This document shows positions 19,133-27,940 of a stretch of 63,833 nt of DNA, in pieces. Below the pieces are notes generated by a model that worked only from the letters and a program-made list of their open reading frames with translations, ran no database searches and was not told where the DNA came from. The stretch is from assembly GCF_029916425.1 (NCBI RefSeq), contig NZ_JAHAVQ010000015.1, forward strand, positions 1 through 63,833. Reading direction: 5' to 3'. Each line of letters starts with the position of its first letter. Within the stretch, counting starts at the first letter, position 1. The stretch comes from Liquorilactobacillus sicerae. Lineage in GTDB: Bacteria > Bacillota > Bacilli > Lactobacillales > Lactobacillaceae. Position numbers and translations under genes: made by a program.

Positions 19133-20446
19133 TTAATTTTCAGCTTGTTTACGCTCAACTAGCCCAGCCTTGCCTTTCAAAATAACATTTAAAAGAACAG
19201 AAGCTAAACTGGCTACCACAATTCCATTTCCCAAGAAAAGCTGAGCCGTCTTCGGCAAAAATTCAAAGATAGTCGGATATACTGAAACACCTAGGCCTAA
19301 ACCGATTGAAACAGCAACGATTAATAAATTGCGCTGATCATTAAAGTCGACTTCAAACAGCATCCGGATCCCCTGGACACTGATCATTGAAAACATAACC
19401 AGCATGGCGCCACCTAAGACCGGAGTTGGAATAATGGTCGCAAAAGCGCCAATTTTGGGAATTAGACCCATCAGCATTAACAAAATTGCTGACCAATAAA
19501 TTGGTCGTTTGGTTTTGATACCAGATAGCTGCAGCAACCCAACATTTTGTGAAAAGGTCGTGTAAGGAAATGTATTGAAAATTCCGCCTAAGATCTGAGC
19601 CAAACCTTCGGCCCGATAACCGCGTTTTAAATCAGCCGCCTGAATATCCTGATGTAAGATCCCACCTAAAGCGAAGAAAACGCCCGTTGATTCGACCATT
19701 GAAACTAAGGCAATGATAATCATTGTCAATGATGAAGACCATTCAAATTGCGGCAAGCCAAAATAAAATGGCTGAGGGAAATGGAACCAGCTGGCTTGAG
19801 CAATTGGAGCTAAAGAAACTACTCCCATTGCAAGTGCTAAAAGCGTTCCTAACACCAACCCAACCAAAACGGCAATTGAGCTTAAAAATCCTTTACCCCA
19901 GCGTTGAACAGCTAAAATGATCACAACAGTTAAAAAGGCTAACAACAAATTTTTCAAATTGCCAAAATTTTTGGCGGTCGCATCCCCACCACCCATATTT
20001 TGAACTGCAATCGGAATCAATGTTAAGCCAATCACCGTAATTAGCGAACCTGTCACCACTGGTGGAAAAAACTTCTTGATCCGCGAGAATTGACCAGCTA
20101 CCAGAAAAACAAAAATTCCTGCAACGATGATTGCTCCATACATTGTACCAATTGTGAATTCTTTGCCAATCATTTTGAGTGGTTCAACTGCTTGAATCGC
20201 ACAACCTAAAACAACTGGCAGACCGATTCCAAAATAACGATTACGTAATAATTGCAATAAAGTTGCTAAACCGCACATAAAAATATCAATTGAAACTAAA
20301 TAAGTCATTTGTTCACTGTTGAATTTTAAAGCCGTTCCGATCAATAATGGAACCGCAACTGCTCCTGAATACATTGCTAATAAATGCTGCAAACCCAAAA
20401 CAGCGGCTTTACCTTGTGAAACATTTTTTGGTGTCTCTTCAACCAT
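19133..20446 (-). CDS. pbuX: Xanthine permease (NCS2 family)
   Basis: A 437-residue membrane protein with about 14 hydrophobic segments and NCS2 signatures: the N-terminal GLQHLLAMYSGAVAVPLLIG and the transmembrane-helix-10 region SQNVGLLQLSG. It imports xanthine with protons. The start codon overlaps the xpt stop as TAATG, so uptake and phosphoribosylation are coupled, as in Bacillus xpt-pbuX. Uracil or uric acid permeases share the fold, but linkage to xpt favours xanthine. Confidence 0.93.
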   Translation of the reverse strand: MVEETPKNVSQGKAAVLGLQHLLAMYSGAVAVPLLIGTALKFNSEQMTYLVSIDIFMCGLATLLQLLRNRYFGIGLPVVLGCAIQAVEPLKMIGKEFTIGTMYGAIIVAGIFVFLVAGQFSRIKKFFPPVVTGSLITVIGLTLIPIAVQNMGGGDATAKNFGNLKNLLLAFLTVVIILAVQRWGKGFLSSIAVLVGLVLGTLLALAMGVVSLAPIAQASWFHFPQPFYFGLPQFEWSSSLTMIIIALVSMVESTGVFFALGGILHQDIQAADLKRGYRAEGLAQILGGIFNTFPYTTFSQNVGLLQLSGIKTKRPIYWSAILLMLMGLIPKIGAFATIIPTPVLGGAMLVMFSMISVQGIRMLFEVDFNDQRNLLIVAVSIGLGLGVSVYPTIFEFLPKTAQLFLGNGIVVASLASVLLNVILKGKAGLVERKQAEN

Positions 20447-21027
20447 TATTTACTTTCCTCCACAAATTGAACCTGACCGTTGTCAAATGAAGCAATTTTC
20501 GCCAACGATTCTAAACGAACTCCTTGATCCTTGATCCGCTTTGCGCCGCCTTGAAAGGATTTCTCAATTGCGATTCCGACGCCAATCACTCGGGCATGAG
20601 CCTGTCGACAAATTTCCAACATTCCCGAGACAGCTTCACCATTAGCTAAAAAGTCATCGATGATCAAAACCCGATCCTTTTCATTTAAGAATTTACTTTC
20701 AACCGTAACCGTATTTTCAACCTTTTTGGTATACGAATAAACATGCGCACAATAAACATCGCCAGGCATTGTGCTGCTTTTTTTCTTACGACCGAATAAC
20801 ACCGGAACGTGAAGCAACAGCCCAGTCATAATAGCCGGCGCAATTCCCGACGATTCAATTGTTAAAATTTTGGTTATTTTCTCTTTACCAAACAGATTAA
20901 CAAATTCTTTACCGATATCCAGCATTAGATCTGGATCGATTTGATGATTAAGAAACTGATTGACTTTCAAAACATTTCCTGGTAAGACGATTCCATCTTG
21001 CTTGATCCGTTCTTCAAGTATTTTCAA
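20446..21027 (-). CDS. xpt: Xanthine phosphoribosyltransferase
   Basis: A 193-residue type I phosphoribosyltransferase that converts xanthine and PRPP to XMP. The PRPP loop is VLIIDDFLANGEA, and EERIKQDG with FLNHQIDP is typical of Xpt. It is first of the xpt-pbuX operon. In Bacillus this operon is preceded by a guanine riboswitch. None of the conserved purine-riboswitch core is recognisable in the 162-base upstream region, and no clear promoter is seen there. Confidence 0.96.
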   Translation of the reverse strand: MKILEERIKQDGIVLPGNVLKVNQFLNHQIDPDLMLDIGKEFVNLFGKEKITKILTIESSGIAPAIMTGLLLHVPVLFGRKKKSSTMPGDVYCAHVYSYTKKVENTVTVESKFLNEKDRVLIIDDFLANGEAVSGMLEICRQAHARVIGVGIAIEKSFQGGAKRIKDQGVRLESLAKIASFDNGQVQFVEESK

Positions 21028-21189
21028 CTTATTTCCTTCCCTTCAAAAACAAAAGGCTCCTTCTACTGAAACGTAAAAGCAGCAATTTAGATTTTTATTT
21101 CAACTTTCCAGCAATGATGATAATGCTTAAGTAAACACTCTTGACAATAACATACAATTACGCTAAAAACAACATTCATTATTCGTTTT

Positions 21190-21846
21190 TTATTGCTGAT
21201 CGTAGCGATTTAAATGATACTTTTCGATCACTTCAATCAATTTCTGAGCATAGGCCGGATCAGTTGCATAGCCTTGAGTTTGCAGAGCTTGGGCTGCCTG
21301 ACGATAATTATCAGCTTGCAGCACAGTTTGATAGTGATTTTTATCCCACTTAGTACCGTTTAAGAGTAATTGTGTATGTGCAGCAATTGAGGCTGTCCAA
21401 TTATTGTAAACAGCAAAGCGTGCTTCAACAGTGATCCAGCTTCCGTTTACATATTCCTTAGTCGTTAATAGCTTTGAGTTTGTTTGATTACTTTTGATTC
21501 CAAATAAGTTATGATATTTATTGGCTAATTGGCTTTGTCCCCAATCGGATTCCAAGGCTGCTTGTGCTAAAGTAATGCTGGTCAATAAATGATGAGACTG
21601 CTGTTGCTGCTGTGCTGCTGGTAAGATTTGTTCAATGAAAGCTTTTTTCTGCGTATTATCAATAGTGACCGCGTTTTGATTATTGCGCGAGAATTTTCCC
21701 AGCCATCCTAATGTTATTAAAAATACCAAAAAAACCAATAAGAAGATTAGCAATAAACTGCTGGCCCTCAAATGACCACGATCATACCAGAAATTATTTT
21801 TTCGCCTGCGTCTGCTTTTTCTAACAATTTTTCTTTTTGTCGTCAT
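21190..21846 (-). CDS. Membrane-anchored N-acetylglucosaminidase (GH73)
   Basis: A 218-residue peptidoglycan hydrolase. A basic N-terminus (residues 1-30), one transmembrane helix (about 30-50) acting as a signal anchor, then a GH73/mannosyl-glycoprotein endo-beta-N-acetylglucosaminidase domain. The putative catalytic Glu lies in AQAALESDWGQS, and NLFGIKS is the second family motif. It would cut glycan strands outside the membrane during growth or separation. No SH3, LysM or choline-binding repeats are present. It starts 11 bases after the ECF S-component gene, so the two are probably co-transcribed. Confidence 0.92.
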   Translation of the reverse strand: MTTKRKIVRKSRRRRKNNFWYDRGHLRASSLLLIFLLVFLVFLITLGWLGKFSRNNQNAVTIDNTQKKAFIEQILPAAQQQQQSHHLLTSITLAQAALESDWGQSQLANKYHNLFGIKSNQTNSKLLTTKEYVNGSWITVEARFAVYNNWTASIAAHTQLLLNGTKWDKNHYQTVLQADNYRQAAQALQTQGYATDPAYAQKLIEVIEKYHLNRYDQQ

Positions 21847-21857
21847 TTTTCCATCTC

Positions 21858-22454
21858 TTATTTATTAATCTGGTTTCGGCGGCTCTTGAGCAAAGCTAAA
21901 CTAACAGCTGGAGCAATTACTGCTGCTGCAATTGCTTCTGGAATCCCATTTGTACCAATAACAGTCAACAAAAATGGCAACAAGGCTTTGGTGTTAATTT
22001 GATAAAGAATCTGTGATCGATCACGATAAAATAAATAAATTTGACCTAAAACCAAGAGCGTATTGGTCAGTGATCCCAAAATCGCACTGATCATCATCGC
22101 TGCTAGTGGCTTTATTTGCCAGCTTTTCAGCCAGCGAAACATCCATCCACTGATAACACCAATCATGATCCGCGGTAAAATTGCTACCAAAGGATTAACA
22201 AAAACGATTGTAGCCAAAGGACTAGTTGGCCAAACAAAGGCTCGAATAAAGGTGATCAGTCCCCAAACTCCACCAATTATTGCTCCCGCTAAGGGTCCCA
22301 AGACAAACGCTGCTACAATGACGGTAATATGAATCAAAGTTAAATTTAAAGGCCCCAGTGGAATGTAGCCTAAAAAAGGAATCACATTTTGTAAAATAAT
22401 AATAGAACAAAAAAATGCCAAAATAACTAATTGTTTAATCTTTTTATTTTGCAA
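21858..22454 (-). CDS. ECF transporter S-component (substrate unknown)
   Basis: About 198 residues with six hydrophobic segments and the ECF S-component pattern: a short first helix (LVILAFFCSIIIL), IPLGPLNLTLIHITVIVAAF, then LGPLAGAIIGGVWGLITFIRAF. Such proteins bind a vitamin or metal and dock on the shared EcfA1-EcfA2-EcfT module, which is encoded at 30726-33203. The subfamily resembles the PF12822 group (pantothenate-type and others); the ligand cannot be read. TTG at 22454 with GGAG eight bases upstream is favoured over the GTG three codons earlier, which overlaps that site. Confidence 0.85.
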   Translation of the reverse strand: MQNKKIKQLVILAFFCSIIILQNVIPFLGYIPLGPLNLTLIHITVIVAAFVLGPLAGAIIGGVWGLITFIRAFVWPTSPLATIVFVNPLVAILPRIMIGVISGWMFRWLKSWQIKPLAAMMISAILGSLTNTLLVLGQIYLFYRDRSQILYQINTKALLPFLLTVIGTNGIPEAIAAAVIAPAVSLALLKSRRNQINK

Positions 22455-22484
22455 GAAATTCACTCCGATCTGTTATTTGGCATA

Positions 22485-22493
22485 ATTATAGCA
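22485..22493 (-). promoter_or_regulatory. Extended -10 promoter for the ECF S-component gene
   Basis: TGC-TATAAT on the minus strand, about 30 bases before the start. No good -35 is seen. Confidence 0.5.
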
Positions 22494-22584
22494 TATCATT
22501 TTCTTTGCAGTTGACATACCAGAACTGGCAAAAATGCTGAAACCTAAGCAATAGCCTCTTAATTGAATTTTAAAACCTAGCCGA

Positions 22585-22615
22585 CAAAAAAGGCTGAGCT
22601 AAAAAACTCAGTCTT
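22585..22615 (-). terminator. Intrinsic terminator after the MarR-type gene
   Basis: On the minus strand AAGACTGAG and CTCAGCCTT form a nine-position stem with one non-Watson-Crick position, followed by TTTTTT. Confidence 0.75.
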
Positions 22616-22636
22616 CCCGCATATATTTTTTATATT

Positions 22637-23074
22637 TTAAAGCTCGTCCAAACCTTCTTCAGAAACAATGTCGGTCGTCTGACGCAAAACTCGCTTAAAG
22701 ATTGCTAAGTCCTTAGGAGCAACTTCATCTTCCAAACGATTTTCTAAACGTTGCCAAAATTCTTCATCTGTTTCAAGCATTTTTAAATACTTTTCTGTAA
22801 CCAGCAAATGAGTAACCCGCCGATCAACATCATCAAGCCGTTTTTCAATCAAACCTAATTTCATCAACTTTTTGATGTGGTAATTAGTGTTTGGCGTTGA
22901 TTGGTCAAGTAAACGTGAAATCATTCCAATTGTTGGTTCCTTGAGTTGGTAGATTGCCTCCAGATAATAAACATCAATCGCACCTAGTCGAGCAAAGTCA
23001 GGATCATTTTGACGATGTTCATGCAGGCGCAAAACTTGAGTTAAGTTTGTTAGAGATTTTTGAAGTGTAATCAA
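22637..23074 (-). CDS. MarR-family winged-helix transcriptional regulator
   Basis: A 145-residue protein with a MarR-like fold. The winged helix-turn-helix spans PTIGMISRLLDQSTPNTNYH and IKKLMKLGLIEKRLDDVDRR, where DxDRR is the wing signature. The N- and C-terminal helices would form the dimer interface. TTG at 23074 is eight bases after GGAGG; the ATG upstream contains that site and is unlikely to be used. It is monocistronic with its own strong promoter and terminator. Its target is unknown; the neighbouring copper genes have their own CopY regulator. Confidence 0.85.
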   Translation of the reverse strand: MITLQKSLTNLTQVLRLHEHRQNDPDFARLGAIDVYYLEAIYQLKEPTIGMISRLLDQSTPNTNYHIKKLMKLGLIEKRLDDVDRRVTHLLVTEKYLKMLETDEEFWQRLENRLEDEVAPKDLAIFKRVLRQTTDIVSEEGLDEL

Positions 23075-23126
23075 TTTAGATGCCTCCATAAATTTAAAAT
23101 ATTTTACAATTAAAACAGACTACCAT

Positions 23127-23155
23127 AATATACTAAAATACATCTAAGTTGTCAA
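23127..23155 (-). promoter_or_regulatory. Sigma-A promoter of the MarR-type gene
   Basis: TTGACA (23150-23155), a 17-base spacer, TATATT (23127-23132), minus strand. Confidence 0.8.
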
Positions 23156-23460
23156 GTTTAAAATTATAAAGCAACTTTATTTTTGTATATTATAACCATA
23201 TTTTACATTAAAGTCATAAAAATAGCTAAAAAAAGGTCCTGTAGAATTTTAAGTTTCTTATATTATTCAAAATTTAAAGCATGCACATTTTATTGAAGCT
23301 AATTTTTAAGAAAATTTTATTAGAATTTTTTGCAAACGTAAAAATTATTTTAAAATTCTCTTTTTTTAATAGCTATACTTATTAATTTTACTATGTCAAA
23401 GGATAAACAGATGCTTATTTTAATTACTAAATATTAAGTAAATATCTTTGTTTAAAAAAA
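23156..23460. other. AT-rich intergenic stretch, no gene seen
   Basis: About 300 very AT-rich bases upstream of the MarR-type gene and downstream of copZ. I see no coding frame with a ribosome site and no clear RNA motif, only poly-A/T runs. Confidence 0.6.
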
Positions 23461-23495
23461 GCTGAAGAAAATTTAATTTTCTTCAGCTTTTTAAC
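23454..23495. terminator. Bidirectional terminator after copZ
   Basis: A perfect 13-base inverted repeat (GCTGAAGAAAATT and its complement, 23461-23487) flanked by A and T runs. It would end the copper operon on the minus strand and also block plus-strand transcription. Confidence 0.85.
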
Positions 23496-23549
23496 CTGAT
23501 TTTAATTAAGAACTGACTTACAGTATTTGATTATCAATAATCATTACCT

Positions 23550-23756
23550 TTAATCAACAAATTTATCGACATGATAATGTGTACCAACTAAAGCGTTGTT
23601 CAATTCTTCAAGAGTTGCTTGACCATTAAAACTTGCCTTGCCAGCTGCTAAACTGACTTTGACTTGATCAACACCATCTAAACCGGTAAAGGCTTTTTCC
23701 ACCTTGTCTGCACAACCGCTACATTTCATTCCTGATACTAAGACTTCTTTTGACAT
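23550..23756 (-). CDS. copZ: Copper chaperone CopZ
   Basis: A 68-residue heavy-metal-associated domain with the metal site [10 protein letters not shown] (CxxC). It carries Cu(I) to the ATPase and to CopY. GGAGG sits eight bases before the ATG at 23756. The start lies inside the 3' end of copA (38-base overlap), so translation of the two is tightly linked. Confidence 0.95.
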   Translation of the reverse strand: MSKEVLVSGMKCSGCADKVEKAFTGLDGVDQVKVSLAAGKASFNGQATLEELNNALVGTHYHVDKFVD

Positions 23757-25983
23757 CTTGAAGACCTCCATTTAATTGATTTAATTTTACCCGCTTTAAG
23801 CGCAGGGCATTTAAAACGACTGAAACTGAACTAAAACTCATAGCTGCTCCGGCAATTGCTGGATTGAGCAACGGTCCACCAAAGAGCGACAAAACCCCTA
23901 GAGCCACCGGAATACCTAAGAGATTGTAAGCAAAAGCCCAGAATAAGTTTTCTTTAATATTAAGGAGCGTTTTATGACTAAGGATCACTGCGTTTAACAA
24001 TTCATTTAAATTTGAATGCATTAGCACTACATCAGCTGCTTCAATGGCAACATTAGTTCCGTTGCCAATCGCAATTCCAACATCTGCCAAAGCCAAAGCC
24101 GGCGCATCGTTGATTCCATCACCAACCATAGCAACTTTTTGACCTTCTTGTTGCAGTTGCTGGATCACCGCCGCTTTTTGAGTTGGTAAAACCTCTGCAA
24201 AAACTCGATTAATGCCAACCTGCTGAGCGACATGATTAGCAACTGCTTGTTTATCACCAGTTAATAAAACAACTTCGATCTTAGCAGCCTTCAACTGACT
24301 GATCACCTGCTGAACTTCAGGACGAAGTGGATCAACAATATTTATTTCTCCAAGCAGCTGCTGCTCACTAGCTAAGTAAACCACAGTTTGACCAATTACT
24401 TGATTAGGTTTCAAATCAGCAGCAATTTTTTGCTTTTGCAACAATTTTTGATTACCCAAATAATACTGTTGGCCAGAAATTTCCCCACTGATACCTAGCC
24501 CAGGATAAGTTTTAAACTCACTAACTGGTTGGCTAGCAGTTGGTGCTGCTTTAACAATTGCCGTTGCTAATGGATGACTGCTGCCACTTTCTAAGCTGGC
24601 CGCAACTGTTAATAATTCTTGACTGGAAAGATCACTATTCGTAAACACTTGAGCCACATGAGGATTACCTTGAGTTAAAGTCCCAGTTTTATCAAAAACG
24701 ATCGTCGCAATCCGCGACATCATTTCCAAAGCTGGACTATTCTTAAACAAGATTCCATTTTCAGCCGCTTTGCCGCCACCGACCATTAAGGCTGTTGGCG
24801 TCGCTAAACCAAGTGCACACGGACAAGCAATTACTAATACAGCTACAAAAACTTGTAAAGCAAAGTTAAAGGATGCTCCCGCAACCAACCAACCTAACCC
24901 GCCTAAAAGAGCAATCAGTAAAATCGCTGGGACGAAATAAGCCGCAACTTGATCGGCCAACCGCGCAATTGGTGCTTTGGTTGCCTGAGCATCAGCAACT
25001 AACTTGATAATCTGTGCTAACACCGTTTTTTCGCCGACCTGCGTAGCTTGAATCGTAATTTTTCCTAATTGATTCTGGGTGCCACCAATCACTTGATCAC
25101 CAACACTTTTGACCACTGGTAAGCTTTCTCCGGTAATCATTGATTCATCAATGCTCGTTTGCCCTGACAAGATTTGACCATCAGTTGGTACCTGCAAGCC
25201 TGCTCTCACCAGCAGTTTGTCGCCGGTTTGAATTTGATCAGCGGCAATTTTTTCAACCGTGCCGTCTGCTAAAAGCCGGTCAGCTTGGGGCGGGACCAGA
25301 TTCAACAAAGAATTCAAAGAATCAACTGCTTTTTGTTTAGCAGAGAATTCCAGGTACTTACCGCACATGATCAGTGTTAAAATCATTGCCGCTGTTTCGT
25401 AATACAAATATCCGGAGCGTCCTTGAAATAAAATCAGCCAAGTGTTAGCCAAACTAGTTAGCATTGCCGTCCAGGTTCCTAGTGCTACTAAAGAATCCAT
25501 ATTAGGATGGAGTCGTAGCAGCGAGCTGAATCCGCCCAGCCAATGCCGGCGGCCAAAATAAAAGACACCACCAGTCAATAATAATTCAATGATCGCTCGT
25601 TTGCCCAAAGCTGCGCTGCCAGTGAGAAAGTTTGGCAAAGCCCAGCCAAACATCGAACCCATTGCCAAATACAAAATTGGGATTGTTAATAAGATTGCTC
25701 CCATTAAATCAGTTTTCATTTGCTGTTTTTGGTGCTGTTTTTTTTGCACCCGTTGCTGATCAATCAGCTGTTGTTGTAATTTTGCCCCATAGCCTACATA
25801 CTCAACAGCCGCGACAATCTGAGCTGGTTGCAATTTTCTCTCATCATAATCCACTTGCATTTTTTCGGTTGCTAAATTAACGTTAGCAGTTTTGACCCCT
25901 TTCAGTTGTGCAACAGCCTTTTCAACTGTTTGCGCACAGCTGGCACAAACCATCCCATCTATTTCATATTGTTCCTGCTTCAT
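23719..25983 (-). CDS. copA: Copper-translocating P1B-type ATPase
   Basis: A 754-residue pump. It has one N-terminal metal-binding domain (GMVCASCAQ, Cys13 and Cys16), eight predicted helices, the CPC ion site ([12 protein letters not shown]), the TGES phosphatase motif, DKTGTLTQG with phosphorylated Asp, SSHPLA and [11 protein letters not shown]. It exports Cu(I) across the membrane. AGAGGTG lies five bases before the ATG. The last 20 or so residues beyond the final helix run over the copZ ribosome site and are atypical. It is preceded by a promoter with a CopY-like operator. Confidence 0.97.
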   Translation of the reverse strand: MKQEQYEIDGMVCASCAQTVEKAVAQLKGVKTANVNLATEKMQVDYDERKLQPAQIVAAVEYVGYGAKLQQQLIDQQRVQKKQHQKQQMKTDLMGAILLTIPILYLAMGSMFGWALPNFLTGSAALGKRAIIELLLTGGVFYFGRRHWLGGFSSLLRLHPNMDSLVALGTWTAMLTSLANTWLILFQGRSGYLYYETAAMILTLIMCGKYLEFSAKQKAVDSLNSLLNLVPPQADRLLADGTVEKIAADQIQTGDKLLVRAGLQVPTDGQILSGQTSIDESMITGESLPVVKSVGDQVIGGTQNQLGKITIQATQVGEKTVLAQIIKLVADAQATKAPIARLADQVAAYFVPAILLIALLGGLGWLVAGASFNFALQVFVAVLVIACPCALGLATPTALMVGGGKAAENGILFKNSPALEMMSRIATIVFDKTGTLTQGNPHVAQVFTNSDLSSQELLTVAASLESGSSHPLATAIVKAAPTASQPVSEFKTYPGLGISGEISGQQYYLGNQKLLQKQKIAADLKPNQVIGQTVVYLASEQQLLGEINIVDPLRPEVQQVISQLKAAKIEVVLLTGDKQAVANHVAQQVGINRVFAEVLPTQKAAVIQQLQQEGQKVAMVGDGINDAPALALADVGIAIGNGTNVAIEAADVVLMHSNLNELLNAVILSHKTLLNIKENLFWAFAYNLLGIPVALGVLSLFGGPLLNPAIAGAAMSFSSVSVVLNALRLKRVKLNQLNGGLQDVKRSLSIRNEM

Positions 25984-26006
25984 CTGGTCACCTCTTTTCA
26001 CTGGTC

Positions 26007-26036
26007 ATTATACCTTTTGCGTTTACTAATGTAAAC
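26007..26036 (-). promoter_or_regulatory. copA promoter overlapped by a CopY-type operator
   Basis: On the minus strand -35 TTTACA (26030-26035), a 17-base spacer and -10 TATAAT (26007-26012). The palindrome GTTTACATTAGTAAAC (26021-26036) covers the -35. It resembles the cop box TACAnnTGTA with a changed right half. CopY bound here would block RNA polymerase, and copper would release it. Confidence 0.7.
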
Positions 26037-26042
26037 ACAAAA

Positions 26043-26510
26043 TTAACAGCTTTTTTTATCTTTTGTCATTGAACAGCCATGGTAATCTAAATGCATCGCT
26101 GGTAGACAATCACATGGTAATTGCTCTGGTGCTGTCGGATACTTCTGCTTTAACTCAGCTTCAAGCGCTGATATATCAGTCCTAGTTAACGGAAACTGCT
26201 TAACTAATGATCGTAATGCACTTCCAACATGCATTTGGCAAATTTTTTCAAAAACATTAGTCGTCATTAAATCAATGGCCTCTTGTTCATTGATCAATGG
26301 ATGATAAACGAAGCTACGTTTTTGCGTAGTCGTTGCCAGGACTTCTTTTTGGACTAAACGGCGCAAGAGGGTCTTGATTGTAGCTTCTTTCCAGTGATTT
26401 CTTGCAGCTAAGTTGTCAATAATCTGTCGGCTGGTCGCCTGTTGCAAAGTCCAAACAACCCGCATGATCTGCCATTCTGCATCACTGATTTCAACTGTTT
26501 TCGCTGTCAT
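26043..26510 (-). CDS. copY: CopY/BlaI-family copper-responsive repressor
   Basis: A 155-residue repressor with the BlaI/MecI/CopY winged helix (ISDAEWQIMRVVW, ATIKTLLRRLVQK) and a C-terminal metal-binding tail. Enterococcal CopY ends with CxCxxxxCxC. Here CDC is followed much later by single cysteines in HGCSM and KKSC, so the metal site is rearranged. The gene lies upstream of copA on the same strand, with the regulated promoter between them. It follows the aminotransferase gene by 33 bases and may be transcribed with it. Confidence 0.9.
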   Translation of the reverse strand: MTAKTVEISDAEWQIMRVVWTLQQATSRQIIDNLAARNHWKEATIKTLLRRLVQKEVLATTTQKRSFVYHPLINEQEAIDLMTTNVFEKICQMHVGSALRSLVKQFPLTRTDISALEAELKQKYPTAPEQLPCDCLPAMHLDYHGCSMTKDKKSC

Positions 26511-26543
26511 TTTTCATCCATCTTCTTTCTGAAATCAACCTTG

Positions 26544-27722
26544 CTAATCAAACAAATGCAAAGCACCAATTCGTTGAACTGCTTCGATCAACCGCGCTGG
26601 CGAAACTAGCAGACCAATCCGCACATACTGATCGCCCAGCTTGCCGAAACCTTTTCCAGGTGCTACAGCAACGTTAGCCTGATCCAACAATAAATCAGCA
26701 AAAGTTTCACTGGTATAGCCTTTGGGAACCGGCATCCAAGCATAGAAAGTTCCTTTAGGCACATACGGCTGCCAACCAATTTTTCTAGCGGCGGTCAAAA
26801 AAGCATCCCGCCGTTCTTGATATAAACTAACCAAGTGAGCAATTTGCTCCTGAGCTTGGTCTGAAAGCAAAGCTGTGATCCCAGCTTCTTGGATCGCTGG
26901 AAAAATGCTGACAAATAGATGATCTTGAATCAGATTTAAAGCTGAGATAATTGAAGCATTACCAGCTGCAAACGCGATCCGCCAGCCAGCCATATTGAAA
27001 GTTTTTGAAAATGTATAAATTTCAATTCCAACATCTTTAGCACCGGTGGCCTGCAAGAAACTAGGATTTTGATAGCCATCAAAACCTAAAGCACCATAAG
27101 CAAAATCACTAACAATTCCAAGATGATGCTGCTTAGCAAATTCAACTGTTTGTTGATAAAACTCAGGTGTCGCAGCGGCACCAGTTGGATTATTAGGATA
27201 GTTAAGATACATAAACTTCGCTTGGTCAGCGGCTTGCTGATCAAAATTTTGATAATCAGGTAAAAAGTTGTTTTTTTCTAAGAGTGGGAATGTTTGATAC
27301 TTAACCTGGCCCAAAGCAACCCCAGATAGATAATCAGGATAACCTGGATCTGGAAGGAGCATTAAGTCACCGGGATTCATTAAAGCCCAGGGGAGTTCGA
27401 CTAAGCCAATTTTTGAACCACCTAAAATGGCAATTTCAGTTTCTGGATCAAGTTCGACACCATAGTGTTTTTGATAAAACTCGGCAGCAGCTCTCTTTAA
27501 AGTCAACAAGCCAGTAAAAGGTGAATACTTGTGATTTTGCGGCTTAGCCGTTGCAGCTTGCATGGCCTTGACAATGTAATCATAAGTTGGTTGATCAGGA
27601 TTACCTTGTCCGAGATTGATCACATCGTTACCGGCAGCAATTTTTTGGTTGACCTTGCTAACTAAAGTAGCAAAAAACTGTGCTGGTAAAGTTTCCATTA
27701 ATTCTGATTTTTCAAAAAACAA
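26544..27722 (-). CDS. PLP-dependent class I/II aminotransferase (MtnE/PatA-like)
   Basis: About 393 residues. The PLP lysine is in TFSKTFNMAGWRIAF. Other signatures are INLGQGNPDQPT, YLNYPNNPTGA and VRIGLLVSPARL. The closest remembered relatives are Bacillus MtnE/YkrV and LAB aminotransferases acting on methionine or on branched-chain and aromatic amino acids. A TTG at 27722 after AAAGAAAGAAG gives an N-terminus ending SELMETLPAQFF like homologues; a longer in-frame extension lacks a ribosome site. It is divergent from hicD, whose enzyme could reduce the 2-oxo acids that transamination makes. Confidence 0.88.
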   Translation of the reverse strand: MFFEKSELMETLPAQFFATLVSKVNQKIAAGNDVINLGQGNPDQPTYDYIVKAMQAATAKPQNHKYSPFTGLLTLKRAAAEFYQKHYGVELDPETEIAILGGSKIGLVELPWALMNPGDLMLLPDPGYPDYLSGVALGQVKYQTFPLLEKNNFLPDYQNFDQQAADQAKFMYLNYPNNPTGAAATPEFYQQTVEFAKQHHLGIVSDFAYGALGFDGYQNPSFLQATGAKDVGIEIYTFSKTFNMAGWRIAFAAGNASIISALNLIQDHLFVSIFPAIQEAGITALLSDQAQEQIAHLVSLYQERRDAFLTAARKIGWQPYVPKGTFYAWMPVPKGYTSETFADLLLDQANVAVAPGKGFGKLGDQYVRIGLLVSPARLIEAVQRIGALHLFD

Positions 27723-27871
27723 TATTCGAACGCTTCTTTCTTTGTAAATCTTGAAATTAAAAATCAATTTCAGCTGAGTAATTTCTTAATTTGTATTATA
27801 CCGCAAATTACCTTGGTTTTTTAAAATTCTATTTTATGACGGCTAATAATTTTTCTTAGCAGTTTTTCTGC

Positions 27872-27900
27872 TTGACTTTACATAAAATTAAACTTAAATT
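27872..27900 (+). promoter_or_regulatory. hicD promoter
   Basis: TTGACT (27872-27877), a 17-base spacer, TAAATT (27895-27900), plus strand, 40 bases before the start. Confidence 0.7.
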
Positions 27901-27940
27901 AATTGTAAGTGCTTTAAAAACATTCAGGGAGGTATTTATT

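Noticed and set aside
21028..21189. Possible purine riboswitch before xpt
   Set aside because: None of the conserved junction or loop sequence of purine riboswitches is present.
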